Positions 35,787 through 47,365 of a stretch of 64,000 nt of DNA are shown piece by piece. The position numbers and the translations under genes are program-made. This DNA comes from Orobanche coerulescens. Its lineage: Eukaryota; Streptophyta; Magnoliopsida; Lamiales; Orobanchaceae. The number at the start of each line of letters is the position of its first letter. Position 1 is the first letter of the stretch. Location: assembly GCA_033398695.1 (NCBI GenBank), contig CM065809.1, positions 88,889,644 to 88,953,643 of the forward strand, in the 5' to 3' direction. A model generated the notes under the pieces. That model saw nothing but the letters and a program-made list of their open reading frames with translations. It was not told where the DNA came from and made no database searches.

Positions 35787-36302
35787 TCATCTGAGCTTCG
35801 GTTGAATGGTAAGTAATTCCAATTTCTGCAACACGACTGACTTGTGGCTTAATGCATCGGCAACAACGTTTGCTTTACCTGGATGGTAAAGAATCTCAAG
35901 ATCATAATCTTTAAGCAATTCCAACCATCGCCGCTGGCGCATATTAAGCTCTTTCTGAGTGAATACATACTTCAAGCTCTTATGATCTGTATACACTCGA
36001 CAAGAAGAGCCATACAAATAATGCCTCCAAATTTTTAACGCAAACGCCACAGCAGCTAACTCCAGGTCATGGGTGGGATAATTCATTTCGTATGGCTTTA
36101 ATTGTCGAGATACATAAGCCACTACTCTCTCATTTTGCATCAACACACATCCCAATCCTTGTTTAGAAGCATCACTATAAATAACGAAACCTTGCGTCCC
36201 TTGCGGTAAGGCTAGAATTGGTGACGTAGTCAATCGCTTTTTCAACTCGTCAAAACTCTTCTGACACTCATCACCCCACTCAAACTTCTGTGTCTTCTGC
36301 AA
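35787..36302 (-). pseudogene. pol: G2 RNase H
   Basis: A 171-codon fragment carries [22 protein letters not shown] and [10 protein letters not shown], giving the D-E-D active site, and ends near [16 protein letters not shown]. In-frame stops separate it from RT to the right and integrase to the left. Confidence 0.9.
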
Positions 36303-36410
36303 AAGCCGAGTGAGTGGTCGATCAATTTTTGAGAATTCATCGACAAATCGACGATAATAACGAGCTAATCCCAGAAAGCTCTGAACTTCCTTAACATTCC
36401 TCGAGGGTTC

Positions 36411-36978
36411 CTAAGCTAAAACCGATTCAACCTTCTGAGGATCTACCCGAATGCCATCGCCTGATATAATGTGTCCCAAAAAAAAAACTTCTCTAAGCCA
36501 GAACTCGCACTTAGAAAATTTAGCATAAAGCTTATCAGCCCTCAAAATACTCAACGCAATCCTCAAGTGTTCGGCATGCTCCGTTTCACACTCGGAATAG
36601 ATTAAGATATCGTCAATAAACACCACCACAAATTTATCTAGATATTCGATAAATGTTTTGTTCATAGGGTTGCATAAACGCCGCCGGAGCATTTGTTAAA
36701 CCGAATGGCATAACTACGAATTCGTAATTTCCATACCTCGTTCGAAATGTCGTTCTGGGAATATCTGAATCCCGAATTTGTAGCTGATAATATCCCGACC
36801 TCAAGTCAATCTTGGAGAAAACTGTAGCCCCTTGTAATTGATCAAATAGATCATCGATTCTTGGCAAAGGATACTTATTTTTGATAGTTAGTTTATTCAA
36901 CTCACAATAGTCAATACATAGCCATAAGGATCCATCTTTCTTCCGTATGAACAATACCGGTGACCCCCATGGCGACAC
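36411..36978 (-). pseudogene. pol: G2 reverse transcriptase
   Basis: Two overlapping frames cover RT. Frame 36634-36978 has [13 protein letters not shown] and [10 protein letters not shown]. Frame 36411-36692 has [18 protein letters not shown]. The frameshift lies near 36670. Both catalytic aspartates of the IDD box are present. Confidence 0.9.
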
Positions 36979-37847
36979 ACTAGGCCGAATATAACCTTTG
37001 CCCAGAGTTCACCCAATTGTTTCTTTAATTCTAATATTTCCGATGGGGCCATTCTATATGGTGCCTTGAATATTGGCGCCGCATTGGGCTCTAGTTCGAT
37101 AACGAACTCCACTTCACGATGTGGTGGCAATCCCAGCAAATCATCCGGGAATACATCTGGAAATTCATCCACAATTGGAATAGAAGATAACTGAAATCCG
37201 TCAACTTCTGTCTTCATTGCGTAACACCAATAACCGGTACAACCTTGGTTCAACAATTTCACAGCCTTCATATCTCGAATAATCTTCCCAGTAGTACCGG
37301 GTTTCTGTCCTTCAAAAACATATTCTGCATCATCCTGATCAATGATCGAAATTATCTTTCGACGATAATCCATTACCGCTCCATGGTGATTTAACCAATT
37401 ATCACCCAAAATTAAATCTTCTCCCTTCATATCTATAACAATCAAGTCAGATGGACAATCTCTACCACCGATGGTTACAGGACAATTGACAATCTCTAGA
37501 TCCCCAACTATCCTTTCCCCACTCGGCAGTCCAATGATAAAAGGTTCACATGCAGAGAGACCAATAAGGCCCAGATGATTCACATAAGACAATGATATAA
37601 TGGAATGAGTAGCTCCAGAATCAAATAATACATCTACCGGGTGCGTACGAATATAAACAATACCTAATGTAGTTGCAACCCCTACGTCGTCAGTCCGCCT
37701 CATCTCATACAATCGGGGTGGATCTGATCCAACGCTAGATGCATCCTTATGCTCGGTCTTGCCTCTACCGCGTCCAACACTCGTAGTGGGCTGACTTGAG
37801 ACACTGCCGGCTGAAATAGGGGACGGCTTGGCAAGGATTCTACTCAC
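36897..37847 (-). pseudogene. pol: G2 aspartic protease and start of RT
   Basis: The frame of 316 codons has the active site VLFDSGATHS (D76), followed by the flap-like region and the linker with FPDVFPDDLLGLPP and [10 protein letters not shown] that leads into RT. A frameshift near 36980-37010 breaks the junction to RT. Confidence 0.9.
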
Positions 37848-37865
37848 TCTCTCACAATAGGACGC

Positions 37866-38825
37866 TTAATGTCCCTGCTTTCCACACGTGAAACAAATAA
37901 CAGGGCGCGATGAACAATGGGAATTGATATGACCAGGAATTCCACAATTAAAACAAACTTTCGGCGCTCCTCCACTGGGTTGCGGAGAACCAACGGAAGA
38001 TTGCACAGAGGGTTGAGGTTTACGCGATCCGCTGCCTCGAAAACTACCAGAAAATTTCAGTTTCTTCGAACTCAAAACCCTAGGAGCCGGAACTGACACC
38101 ATCTCATAAGCAAGCACTCTGTCCTGATATTCCCTCAAATTAGTACACCCAAGGCCCGCCATATACTTTCGGACCTCCGGTTTCATCCTTGCGTCGAAAT
38201 GAAGTATCTTGTCTATCTCATCCTTAACTCGATCTTAAACATACACTAATTGCTTGTTGTATGTCTTGATTGCCTCGGAAATAGAAATGTCCTCTGGTTG
38301 AGATCTGAAAAATTCACTGACTCTAGCTAACTATACCGGCGCTGGACAATACTGAGCTTCCATCAGTTCTTGAAATTCTTCCCAAGTGACGTCACGGTCT
38401 CTAGGCTTAACAGCTCTCCACCAATCCGACGCATCATCAACCGTCAGATATTGAGCAATTGGGACTCTTTTGGCTTTAGGGCAGCCAATACCGTAAAAGA
38501 TCTTTTCCAGCTCGACTAACCAATGATCCCAATTGTTCTCATCACTGGAACTATCGAATCTGGGAGGGTTCATCTTCATAACTTCCTGAAGCCACCGATC
38601 CTCAACCGTCCTGCCAGTATTAATGTTCTGCACCACTTTGGCCAGTTGGTGCACCTGCATTATGACTTGTTGAAGAACGTTAGGCACTTTGGCCTTTGAA
38701 CCTCCCGAAGGGATTGGGTTTGATCTAGTTGCAGAACGAGATGACAATTCTGAAACAGACCTCTCGGACTCAGACACTACTACTCTGCCACGGCCGCGTT
38801 GGCGGATAGCTCTACCTCTCGGCAT
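37866..38825 (-). pseudogene. gag: G2 gag with two zinc knuckles
   Basis: The start is taken at the ATG complementary to 38823-38825 (MPRGRAIRQRGRGR), giving an arginine-rich N terminus. Capsid motifs include MNPPRFDSSSDE and DDASDWWRAVKP. In-frame TAG and TAA stops lie between 38186 and 38331. The C-terminal part has the knuckle CFNCGIPGHINSHC and a second, CFTCGKQGH, completed after a stop at 37866 by ASYC. Gag assembles particles and binds RNA. Confidence 0.88.
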
Positions 38826-39040
38826 ACTGAGGAATAAGAATGGTTCAACAAGGAAATGATTACAATAATAGATTGCACAATGACAAAGATAATTACTTCC
38901 CAAGGAAAGAAGCAACCAACATCCGAAGAGTCTTCCAGCATAGGCAACACGGGGTGGTAGCATGCCAATGATATCATAGACAATGACTGACTCAATTTAA
39001 CAGACCCAAAAACACTGACAGTCTAGGTATCCATAAACCT

Positions 39041-39055
39041 AAGGCTCCGATACCA
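39041..39055 (-). other. G2 primer-binding site
   Basis: The minus strand reads TGGTATCGGAGCCTT five bases from the 5' LTR, an initiator-Met site with one change (CAGAG to CGGAG). Confidence 0.85.
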
Positions 39056-39060
39056 TATTC

Positions 39061-41016
39061 TGTAACACCAAAATGATATACGATGACATTACAGCGCCGT
39101 AGATTCTCTTTGGGAGAACCTACCAGTCTAATATACATAAACTCATTAAAATTAACAAACCACAACATTCACTTAGTTAAAAGGACAAAATGTCTCCCAT
39201 ACGACATAAGTTACGAAACCAAATAACACATTGTCTCGTAGGATTACAACTGATACAACAGTCCACAGCTGATACAACAGCACCATTCACAATAAAAACA
39301 ACTCATCGACAACATATGAAAGTACCCGCGCGAGTACAAAACCAAGACACGACTACGACTTTGACCAAATAACCACCAACTCAACATAGTACACGATATC
39401 AAGGCTGCCCACCTAGCTCGTATCCACCATGTGCTGGCTCCCTCACCAGAATTGAACCTGAATACACAACAAGTATATCCACCCCCGAAGGGGTCAGCAA
39501 AATGTCGGTGCAAGTACAACGATTACAGAAAATGTACAACCAATGAATATTCAACAGAAATCGCAATGCCATCACAAATATTCCAGAATACAATGCCATA
39601 ATCATCATCACAAGATAACCTCCCAAGTTGTACTGGCCCTATGCCCATACGAAATACACACCCCAGAGAGTCCTCATCAGGCCCTCCCCGGTGTACAACC
39701 CAACCGAGTGATCCATAGAACTCGAAGTCTAACAGGATCCCAGGGGACCCTCGCTAGTTTTACTCAGCTCACACAAGCTCAATAAATACATGGCACAAAT
39801 CGTATATTATCTCAAAATCACAATCTTCACATATTCACACGAAGTACAATAAACGTAATCAAAGTACTTGCCTTGGTTGGAAACGATACTAGAATAATGA
39901 ACGGAAAGATGTACAGTCCAAACCCCTTCAACGATTCGATCCTAGTTCAACAAAATACCAAATCAAATACCATACTATGAAAACGGAAGGATTCACCCTA
40001 AGTTTTGCCCTTAGGGACCTTTATTCAAACACTATGAAGACAATATAACTCGAATCCAAACTACGGAGGATAACTTGGGATTTAATCCGTGAACTTGGAT
40101 AAAAATGAAGGATTATGATTACAACATCATAATCTAGCACAAATATGAGCTAAAACAGATTAGAATTGAAGATCTCAACAAAAACCCCAAAATATGAAGA
40201 ACTGGGGTTCAAGCGGATTTTACCTTGATTTGGACGGTGAAAGTTGATGAGATGTTTGATAACTTGGTGTTAGGAACTCAAAAATGTTGTTGGATGGTGA
40301 AATCCGACCAAAACCTGCACTCTTATACGCTCAAGAACACTCAGCCGCCGGAGGAGGAGAAGGAAGGGAAGAAAATGATGATTCTGAGCCTGCCCAGCAT
40401 ATTTATACTGGAGGGAAACTAGCGCATGCTACGGCTAACAACTAACGTGCGCTAACGGGATTGACAGGAAGTACAGAACCCACTGTCTGACTTAGGTAGC
40501 GCGCGCTACTCAAAAATATTAGTGCGCGTTATCGAACTAGACTAGCGCGCGCTAAACCTGAAACATAGCGTGCGCTACCTGCTATCGCCCGCAGTCCAGA
40601 AATAATCTGCCCTCACTGTCCTGCCGACCTAGCTTGCGTTACCAACCTTTAACGTACGCTAACACACCCATAATAGCGTACGCTAGTCCTCCATTAGCGT
40701 GCGTTAATGCCTCAGTCCAGAGTCCAGAAAGCTCACTGCCCAGCGGGCCTAATGCGCGCTAATGCACAAGAGTAGCGTGCGCTACTCGCACCTGGTTAGC
40801 GTGCGCTATTAGTGCAGTCTAGCGCACGCTAACTGCTACCATCCAGCGTAAAATTTGCAAAATCCAGCCAGAACGAACACAATCCGAAAATCAAAAAATT
40901 AAATGATTATCTACCATGAATATACCAATATCAATCATCATGTCCCTCAAATTAAAATAGCCACAATACAACAAAACAATTCCAAAACGACACACGTAAA
41001 ATACACGGTTATTACA
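39061..41016 (-). repeat. 5' LTR of G2
   Basis: The LTR begins TGTAACACCA and ends GGTTATTACA. The TATAAATA box on the minus strand is at 40400-40407, with the palindrome array 40420-40832 just upstream. It is about 135 bp longer than the 3' LTR, including a block near 40255-40340 absent from the other copy. The hairpin near 39480-39505 is partly degraded. Confidence 0.92.
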
Positions 41017-41380
41017 CATGCATGTGCAAGTACGACACCCTGCGAGCCAAATACGATATGTGATCTTTTTGCCATGATTTAATTGCTCGTAAAATGTTTA
41101 TTTGCATAATTAATCCCTTTCTGATCTTGATATTCCGAGTGGTTTGTGCCGAAATTATCTTATTGATATTCTGAGGAATATACGAATCTAATTATTTGAT
41201 TAATCTTGTTTAGACCTTGTGTTGATATGACATCTGTATAGCACTCGTAGTGCAATTAATTCTCGATGAATTCCTTCTGAACACATAATCTCATTATTGC
41301 TATTAACTTAGCGTAATTTTGTGATTGACCGTAGAGACGGGTTTGAACTGTGCTTATGCTTATTGTTTGATTGTTTCAGT
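41017..41380 (+). other. G3 leader, non-coding
   Basis: This AT-rich stretch follows the G2 insertion and precedes the gag remnant. It was contiguous with 32403-32466 before G2 inserted. No protein or structural feature is seen. Confidence 0.55.
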
Positions 41381-43081
41381 ATGGAAAAAAATTTGTGAGG
41401 TCATGGTAGAGGGGGTCGGGGCTATGGAAGGGGCCGAATCCTGAGGCCACGATCCAACTTGCGTTCGAATGTGGAACAAAGTTTGGCGGGCAGTGATTCG
41501 CCTACTGGGAACCACTCGCACCACACCAGACAGCATGAGGGCGCGAACATCGACCCTTATGTACTTATACAGGGCATGATGGTCAGATGACCCAAATGGG
41601 TCCATTGATGAAAACTATGCATAATGCTGCTAAAACTGGTCAGTAGCACCTCAGTCGCCCCCCTATGCACGATGGGATTGTGAGTTGGATTGTTAATGAC
41701 ATCTATCGTCAGCGACTTCCGACATTTGAGGGTTCCCCTAAGCCTGCTTATATCATTCACTGGATCATGCACTTTGAGAAGTTGTTCGAGATGGCCGATT
41801 ATCCTAAGGAGAATAGAGTTTCTGTGGCGGATTACTATATGAGTAAGAGTGCTCATACATGGTGGCTTTCTGTGAAACCGAATTATGGCTAATGCAATTG
41901 GGACGAATTCAAAAATCTCATGTTGGATCGTTATTATCCGGCTCCACTCCGTGACGCTGAGCTTTCATAGTTGTTGAATTCGGACTCATCTGATGATGAC
42001 GTACTATCGATTGTTGAGAAGTTCCTAGGGTTTCTCTCATTTGCCTTGTTGATTGTTTGAACAGATACTGATAAGATCAAATACTTACTGACAAGGTTGA
42101 AACCTCGAATGAAAATGCAGTTACTTAATCATCACTGCATGACTCAACAAGAATTCATTGAGAAAGCCCTTGAGTATGAACTTACTGCTAAGGAGATTTC
42201 TAAGAAGCAGCTGGCGTCTGCTAATAAGAGATCAAGGAACCAGAACCAAGATGATGGTAATCACGGGACATTCAAGAAACCCCAAACTGGACCGAATTTT
42301 TATGAATGACTACCTGTGGAGCCTAAACCAGCAATATCACATTCCCAAGCAGCTAGTTCAGCCATAATGTGCTTTAACTTTAGGGAGCCGGGTCACATCA
42401 GCTCCAAATGTCCAAAGCCGGATTTTTCATGCCATACTTGCGAAGTGGCTGGACATCATGCTCATTTTTGTAGTGGTGGAACAGGACGTACTCTGATGGC
42501 CTCTTATGCTCCAGCTCAGCCTACAGTTTAGGGTCGTACACCTCCATCCGCTTCCCACCAGACTACAGGGGCGAATAGAGGAGTAGGTCGCGAAGGTCAA
42601 GCTGGTACATCTGGTACTGGGGCTGCAATGTCCAGAATATCTGAGATGAAGAAGGCCGATGATCCCGAGGCAAGCATGATTGCAGGTACACTCGAGATCC
42701 ACTCTCAGCCTGTGTATACTCTTTTTGATAATGGTGCTTCGTATTCTTTTATATCTGCAACTTGTTTGAGCCGATTGCAATTAAATAATGTTCTCGAGTG
42801 CGAGCCTTATGTGATTAGTCTACCTGATGGTAGAAGAATTGTTGGAAATCGTAAAGTTCATAACAGTCCGATTCGAATGAACCGTGAGTGCTTGTCAAAT
42901 TTGATTGTGGTTCTAAAGATGATGTAATCTTAGGTATCGACTGGATGAATCGTCATGATCCCGTACTAAGCATCCGTAAATGAATGGTGACCGTCATTGC
43001 TGATGAAGGATTTGAATGTGTTTTTCGGGGTGATAATCCTACCCATTCTGGAAGAATCATAAGTGCAGTGAAACTACTTAA
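41381..43081 (+). pseudogene. gag-pol: G3 gag and protease remnant, 5' part
   Basis: This decayed plus-strand chromovirus polyprotein is cut by the Sirevirus. In order it shows an RG-rich N terminus (about 41400-41585), capsid motifs (HTWWLSVKP; DRYYPAPL), a knuckle CFNFREPGHISSKC followed by CHTCEVAGHHAHFC, and the protease region with LFDNGAS where DSG would be expected. Several stops are TAG codons at places where related proteins have glutamine, and there are frameshifts after 42927. The last codons before 43082 (VKLL) align with the VKLLNQGCTGYW stretch of G2. The rest of its pol must lie beyond the window. Confidence 0.85.
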
Positions 43082-44067
43082 TGTTGGAACAATATTTTTT
43101 AAATCATTTTATACATTTTGATGATGCGTTATTTAACCAAAATTTACTTAACATATTTTTCCTTCAGTTAATGTACATAAACGAACCTTTTATAACGTAC
43201 GTAACACTCACAGTTTTTGCAAGATCTTTTATACAGGTAACGTACATAACTTATTCAATATAACGTACATAACGTTTGAACATTCTGACCGTTGCAAAAA
43301 GTCATTAGCCATTACAACAAGTCATCACATTCAACGGTGCTCTGACTGGAAGTTAACGTACGTAAGCATATCTTACGTAACGTACATAATGGATCTCATC
43401 GGATGTCTCTGGCCTAATTCTCACAGTTCGTTACAGCCGCTACACAAGCCATATAACGTACGTAGTAGTGATAACGTACGTAATTCAGGGAGCATAACGT
43501 ACGTAAGCTGTACAACTATTCCAACGGGAAATTCAGCTCAAGAAGGCTATAAATAGCACACTTCAAGGATTTAGAAATCACACAAGTTATCTGAGCTTAC
43601 AAGCATACTCAAGCTATTCCAAGCAAATATTTCGAGAGTTATACATATTCCATATTGTGATACGAGAAGATTTGCTCTATTATTTCTAATCTACATTCTT
43701 GTATCAAAGAGTGATATATCGTGTAAAGTCGAGTTCCTACTCGCATTTGTTTTACTGTAAAGGTTTTCTTGTACCCGGAAAAATAAGAGAGTTTTAGTGA
43801 GGTTGTTCTTGAGCCCGGAAATCAAGAAATTGTAAGAGTTGGCACTAAACTAGAAAGTGCATTCTAAGTTTCTAAGAAAAGTCCTAGTCGATAAAACTAG
43901 GTAGGGGACATAGGCTTCGTTAAATAGCCGAACCTCTCGAACAATTTCTTGTGTTCTTTCTTTTCTGCATTTTACTTGCTCTGATATTTTAGCTTCTGCA
44001 CAGAAAGAGTTCAAAACTCTCATCCGCACTATTCAACCCCCCTTCTAGTGGCGGTACCAATCTAACA
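43082..44067 (+). repeat. 5' LTR of Sirevirus
   Basis: The LTR starts TGTTGGAACAATA and ends ATCTAACA. It contains about nine AACGTACGTAA-like motifs (43166-43508), then a TATAAATA box at 43548-43555. Compared with the 3' LTR, several motifs have changed from ACGTACGT to ACGTACAT or ATGTACAT, as expected of CpG decay. Confidence 0.92.
43166..43508 (+). promoter_or_regulatory. ACGTACGT palindrome array in Sirevirus LTR
   Basis: Copies of ACGTACGT or one-step variants occur near 43168, 43191, 43238, 43260, 43354, 43380, 43454, 43473 and 43496. The last lies about 40 bp before the TATA box. Arrays of palindromes in Sirevirus LTRs are a known trait. ACGT cores are also typical plant bZIP sites; binding is inferred. 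Confidence 0.75.
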
Positions 44068-44069
44068 AT

Positions 44070-44082
44070 TGGTATCGGAGAG
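44070..44082 (+). other. Sirevirus primer-binding site
   Basis: TGGTATCGGAGAG lies two bases after the LTR. It matches the initiator-Met type TGGTATCAGAGC with few changes. Confidence 0.8.
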
Positions 44083-44128
44083 GTCTCTTTATCACCGGAT
44101 TAACACCCGCTAGAGAAAAGATCCTGAA

Positions 44129-45623
44129 ATGGCCTTTATCCACTCCTCCCTTGAAGGCAACGCTCTCAATCTCCCTTCCTTCTTCGATGGCTCAAACTTT
44201 ATGACATGGAAGAAGAAAATGTCCATCTTCATCCGAGCTCACAACATTGAAATATGGAAGGTCATTGCTCTTGGACCTACCATCCCTAAGAAGCCAGATG
44301 GCTCAATCAAAAGCTTTGAAGAATACGACGATGCTGACTAGAAGAACGATCACTTCAATAGTAAAGCTACTCAACTGCTTTACTTTGCTCTCAACCCAGA
44401 GGATCACAATAGGATATCTTCCTGGGAGACGGCTAAAGAGATCTGGAAAATGCTCGAAATCACCCATGAAGGTACGAGTCAAGTGAAGGAAACAAAAATC
44501 AATATGCTTCTTCACGATTATGAACTCTTCACTATGCATTACTACTATGCTTGACTGCTTCTCGGCTATCACAAATGGGTTAGCTTCCTTCGGTAAACCT
44601 ATATCAAGTAGTGATAAAGCCAAGAAAATCCTTCGATCTCTACCAAGAGAATGGGACGCTACCGTTACGGCTATCATGGAGTCGAAAGATCTCAACACCA
44701 TTAAATTCAGCGCTCTCATTGGATCTCTCATCAATTACGAGATTGTCATTAAATCTCGAAGTTTGAAACCAAAGCCCAAAGAGAGAGAAAGGACGATCGC
44801 CTTCAAAGCAAAAGAAGATAGCGATCTTGAAGATGAACCTATCGAAGAAGAGGATGAAGAAACCGCCTTTTATGCCAAAAACATAAAGAAATTCAAAAAT
44901 ATTCTTCAAAGGCGCCGGAGGGACATCAAATAAGAACCAAGGGATGAATCCAAGAAGACTCACTTCCCACAAAACAAAAGGTTTGACAATACTTGTCGTA
45001 GGTGCGGCGTTCCAGGCCATTTTGCTAAAGATTGTCGTGCTGCTGCTCCAATGAGTTCATCTAAACCACCTCACGAAAAGTTCAAAAAGAAGGAAGTTTA
45101 TGTCGCTACATGGAGCGATGATGATGAGGATGATGAACCTCAAATTCAAACAAATCTTGCTCTAAGGGCTCGTGCATCCGAAAATAGCGATGAAGAAGTC
45201 GAGGTTAGTGATTCTTTTCATGAAGAATTTCTTGATGCTTTCGAATATTTAAACAACGAATACGAAAAATTTTGCAATAGTAATAAAGATTTGAAAAAGA
45301 AAATAAAATCTCTTGAAAGTGAAAATTCAAAATTATTGAAAAACAAGGATGTATCAATTGACCATACAAAGTGTTTGGAAATCGAGAAAATTCTGAGAGA
45401 TGATTTACACAAAACTCAGAAAGAATTGAAACTTTACGTTAGAAAATTCTCGTGTGGTAATGACAAACTCGAGCAACTATTATTTGGTCAAAAATTTTCT
45501 CTTTCAAAACAAGGACTTGAGTATAATTCATTTCCAATGAAAAAGTCCTTAGAAATTACCACGAAAGATTCGGACACTTTAAAAACGGGAATTCCATCAT
45601 GTCCAAAATATTTAAAACCATGA
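44129..45623 (+). pseudogene. gag: Sirevirus gag
   Basis: The start ATG at 44129 (MAFIHSSLEGNALNLPSFF) fits copia gag, which begins with a membrane-distal capsid helix region and a YxxW-like motif (FMTWKKKM). A TAG at 44339 and a frameshift with loss near 44520-44560 break the capsid domain. The rest continues as ILRSLPREWDATVTAI, then the knuckle CRRCGVPGHFAKDC (about 44997-45038). An acidic, lysine-rich C-terminal region (45051-45623) follows, with heptad-like segments around residues 60-125. A coiled coil after the knuckle is characteristic of Sirevirus gag. Confidence 0.87.
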
Positions 45624-45804
45624 CATACCGAAACATATTGTAGAAGTTCTAGACGAACTATAAGGGTCAAGCAAATTTGGGTACCAAAAGGGACCGTTGT
45701 TAAAAATCAAGTTTTTGTATCTAACTCCTCAGGATCCAAATTAGCCTGGGTACCTATAAAACGGAAGAAAATTGTTTTTGTAGGTACAAGCAAGGAAGAC
45801 AACA

Positions 45805-46314
45805 TTATCAAATAAATGGTATGTTGATAGTGGATGTTCAAATCACATGAGTGGGAATGAACATCTCTTCACGGAGCTGAAAAAGGAAGGTCGTGGCTGT
45901 GTAACCTTTGGCAGTAATAAAAAGGGCCAAATAAAAGGGACAGGTAAAATCAGTAAGAAACCTTTACCTACCATTGAAAATGTTCTATTTGTTGATGGTC
46001 TTTGCCATAATCTTCTAAGTATTTCCCAACTTTGTGACACCGGTCTTAAATTAATTTTTGAAAGTACGCATTGCACTGCAATTAGAAAAGACCAAATCGT
46101 TTTTATTGGATTACGTTATGGAAATATTTACATTATTGATCTCCAAGATGAATCTTCTTTCAATGAAAAATGTTTACTTTCATACGATGAAAATGTCGTT
46201 ATTTGGCACCGAAAATTGGGACATGCCTCTTTACCACTTCTTTCAAAATTAGCCAAAAACGATATTGTCCGTGGTCTACCAAATTTAAATTTCAGAAAAG
46301 ACCACATTTGTGGG
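45805..46314 (+). pseudogene. pol: Sirevirus protease and GAG-pre-integrase region
   Basis: The frame opens before WYVDSGCSNHM (from 45817), the copia protease active site D-S-G. Next comes LCHNLLSISQLCD and the zinc-binding part with IWHRKLGHAS. It ends at a stop (46315) just after DHICG, and a frameshift or short deletion at about 46305-46320 removes the second cysteine pair region. The downstream frame resumes at KHARGLFKPK. Confidence 0.87.
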
Positions 46315-47100
46315 TAAACATGCTAGAGGCTTGTTTAAACCAAAAATGGAAATTTCCACTAGTCGCATTCTTGAATTATTTCATATGGATTTAATTGGTC
46401 CGTCTCGACATGCCAGTTTAATAGGTAAACTTTATACTTTAGTTCTTGTCGATGATTTTTCGAGATTTACTTGGGTAAAATTCTTAGCAAATAAAGATGA
46501 TGCATTTAACGAGTTTGTTAAGTGGTGTAAGGTTACCCAGAAGGAAAAAGAATTACCAATTATCGCCATCCGAACCGATCATGGTGGAGAATTTGATTCT
46601 AAAATCTTTGAAGATTAGTGAGATAATTATGGTATTGGGCACAACTTTTCGGCACCTCGAACACCTCAACAAAATGGAGTTGTCGAGACGAAGAATCGCT
46701 CTCTAGAAGAAATGAGCCGGACAATGCTCAATGAATATGGTCTTCCTAAATATTTCTGGGCCGAAGCCGTTAACACCGACTATTATGTTATTAATCGAGT
46801 CCATCTCAGGAGGAACAAAATGATGACTCCATATGAGATATTTAAAGGTAAAAAGCCCAATTTATCTTATTTCCATCCATTTGGTTGTAAAGTATTTATT
46901 CATAATAATGGCAAGGATAATTTGGGTAAATTTGATTCAAAATAAGATATTGGAATATTTCTTGGTTATTCAACTAACAGTACAGCGTATCGTGTATTTA
47001 ATTGTAGAAGAGGCTCGGCAGAAGAGTCAATTCATGTAAAATTCGATGATACAGTTTTACCCTCGAGAAAGGTTGTTTTTTATGATGATGCAGGTATGGT
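46310..47100 (+). pseudogene. pol: Sirevirus integrase
   Basis: The core triad is visible: D in FHMDLIGPSRH, D in IRTDHGGEFDS, and E in TPQQNGVVETKNRS after an in-frame TAG at 46616. Downstream are MLNEYGLPKYFWAEAV and the C-terminal FGCKVFIHNN, followed by another stop at 46943. The catalytic residues survive, but the frame has at least two stops. Confidence 0.88.
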
Positions 47101-47365
47101 TCCAGGTAAAGAAGTGTCAGAAGTATCAAAGGAGTTGGAGAAGCTCGACGTAAGCTCGGACAAGCAGGAGAAGAATACTTATAACCTTCCTAAAGATTGG
47201 GCAAATGTGAAAGACCATCCGATGGAACAAATTCTCGGAAAAATCGATGAAGGTGTACGAACTAGGTGAAATATAAATGATTGTATTAACAATATTGCGT
47301 TTATTTCTCTTACATAACCAAAGAATATCGATGAGGCCATAAATGATGAGAATTGGGCTATTGCT
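47101..47365 (+). pseudogene. pol: Sirevirus integrase-RT linker
   Basis: This is a degraded linker in the same polyprotein, with YNLPKDWANVKDHPMEQILG and two stop codons before the RT frame opens at 47366. No separate domain is seen. Confidence 0.6.

Larger units (their letters stand above)
32467..41016 (-). mobile_element. G2 chromovirus, complete structure, coding region decayed
   Basis: The element is in minus orientation with LTRs 32467-34287 and 39061-41016. A near-perfect target duplication, CATGT (32462-32466) and CATGC (41017-41021), flanks it. Its order from the 5' LTR is primer site, gag with two zinc knuckles, protease, RT, RNase H, integrase and chromodomain, as in Ty3 chromoviruses of Tekay-like type. 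It sits in the leader of the plus-strand G3 element, between its decayed primer site and its gag. Confidence 0.92.

Noticed and set aside
44303..44734. Minus ORFs opposite the Sirevirus gag and RT
   Set aside because: They are antisense shadows of coding sequence and have no family motif.
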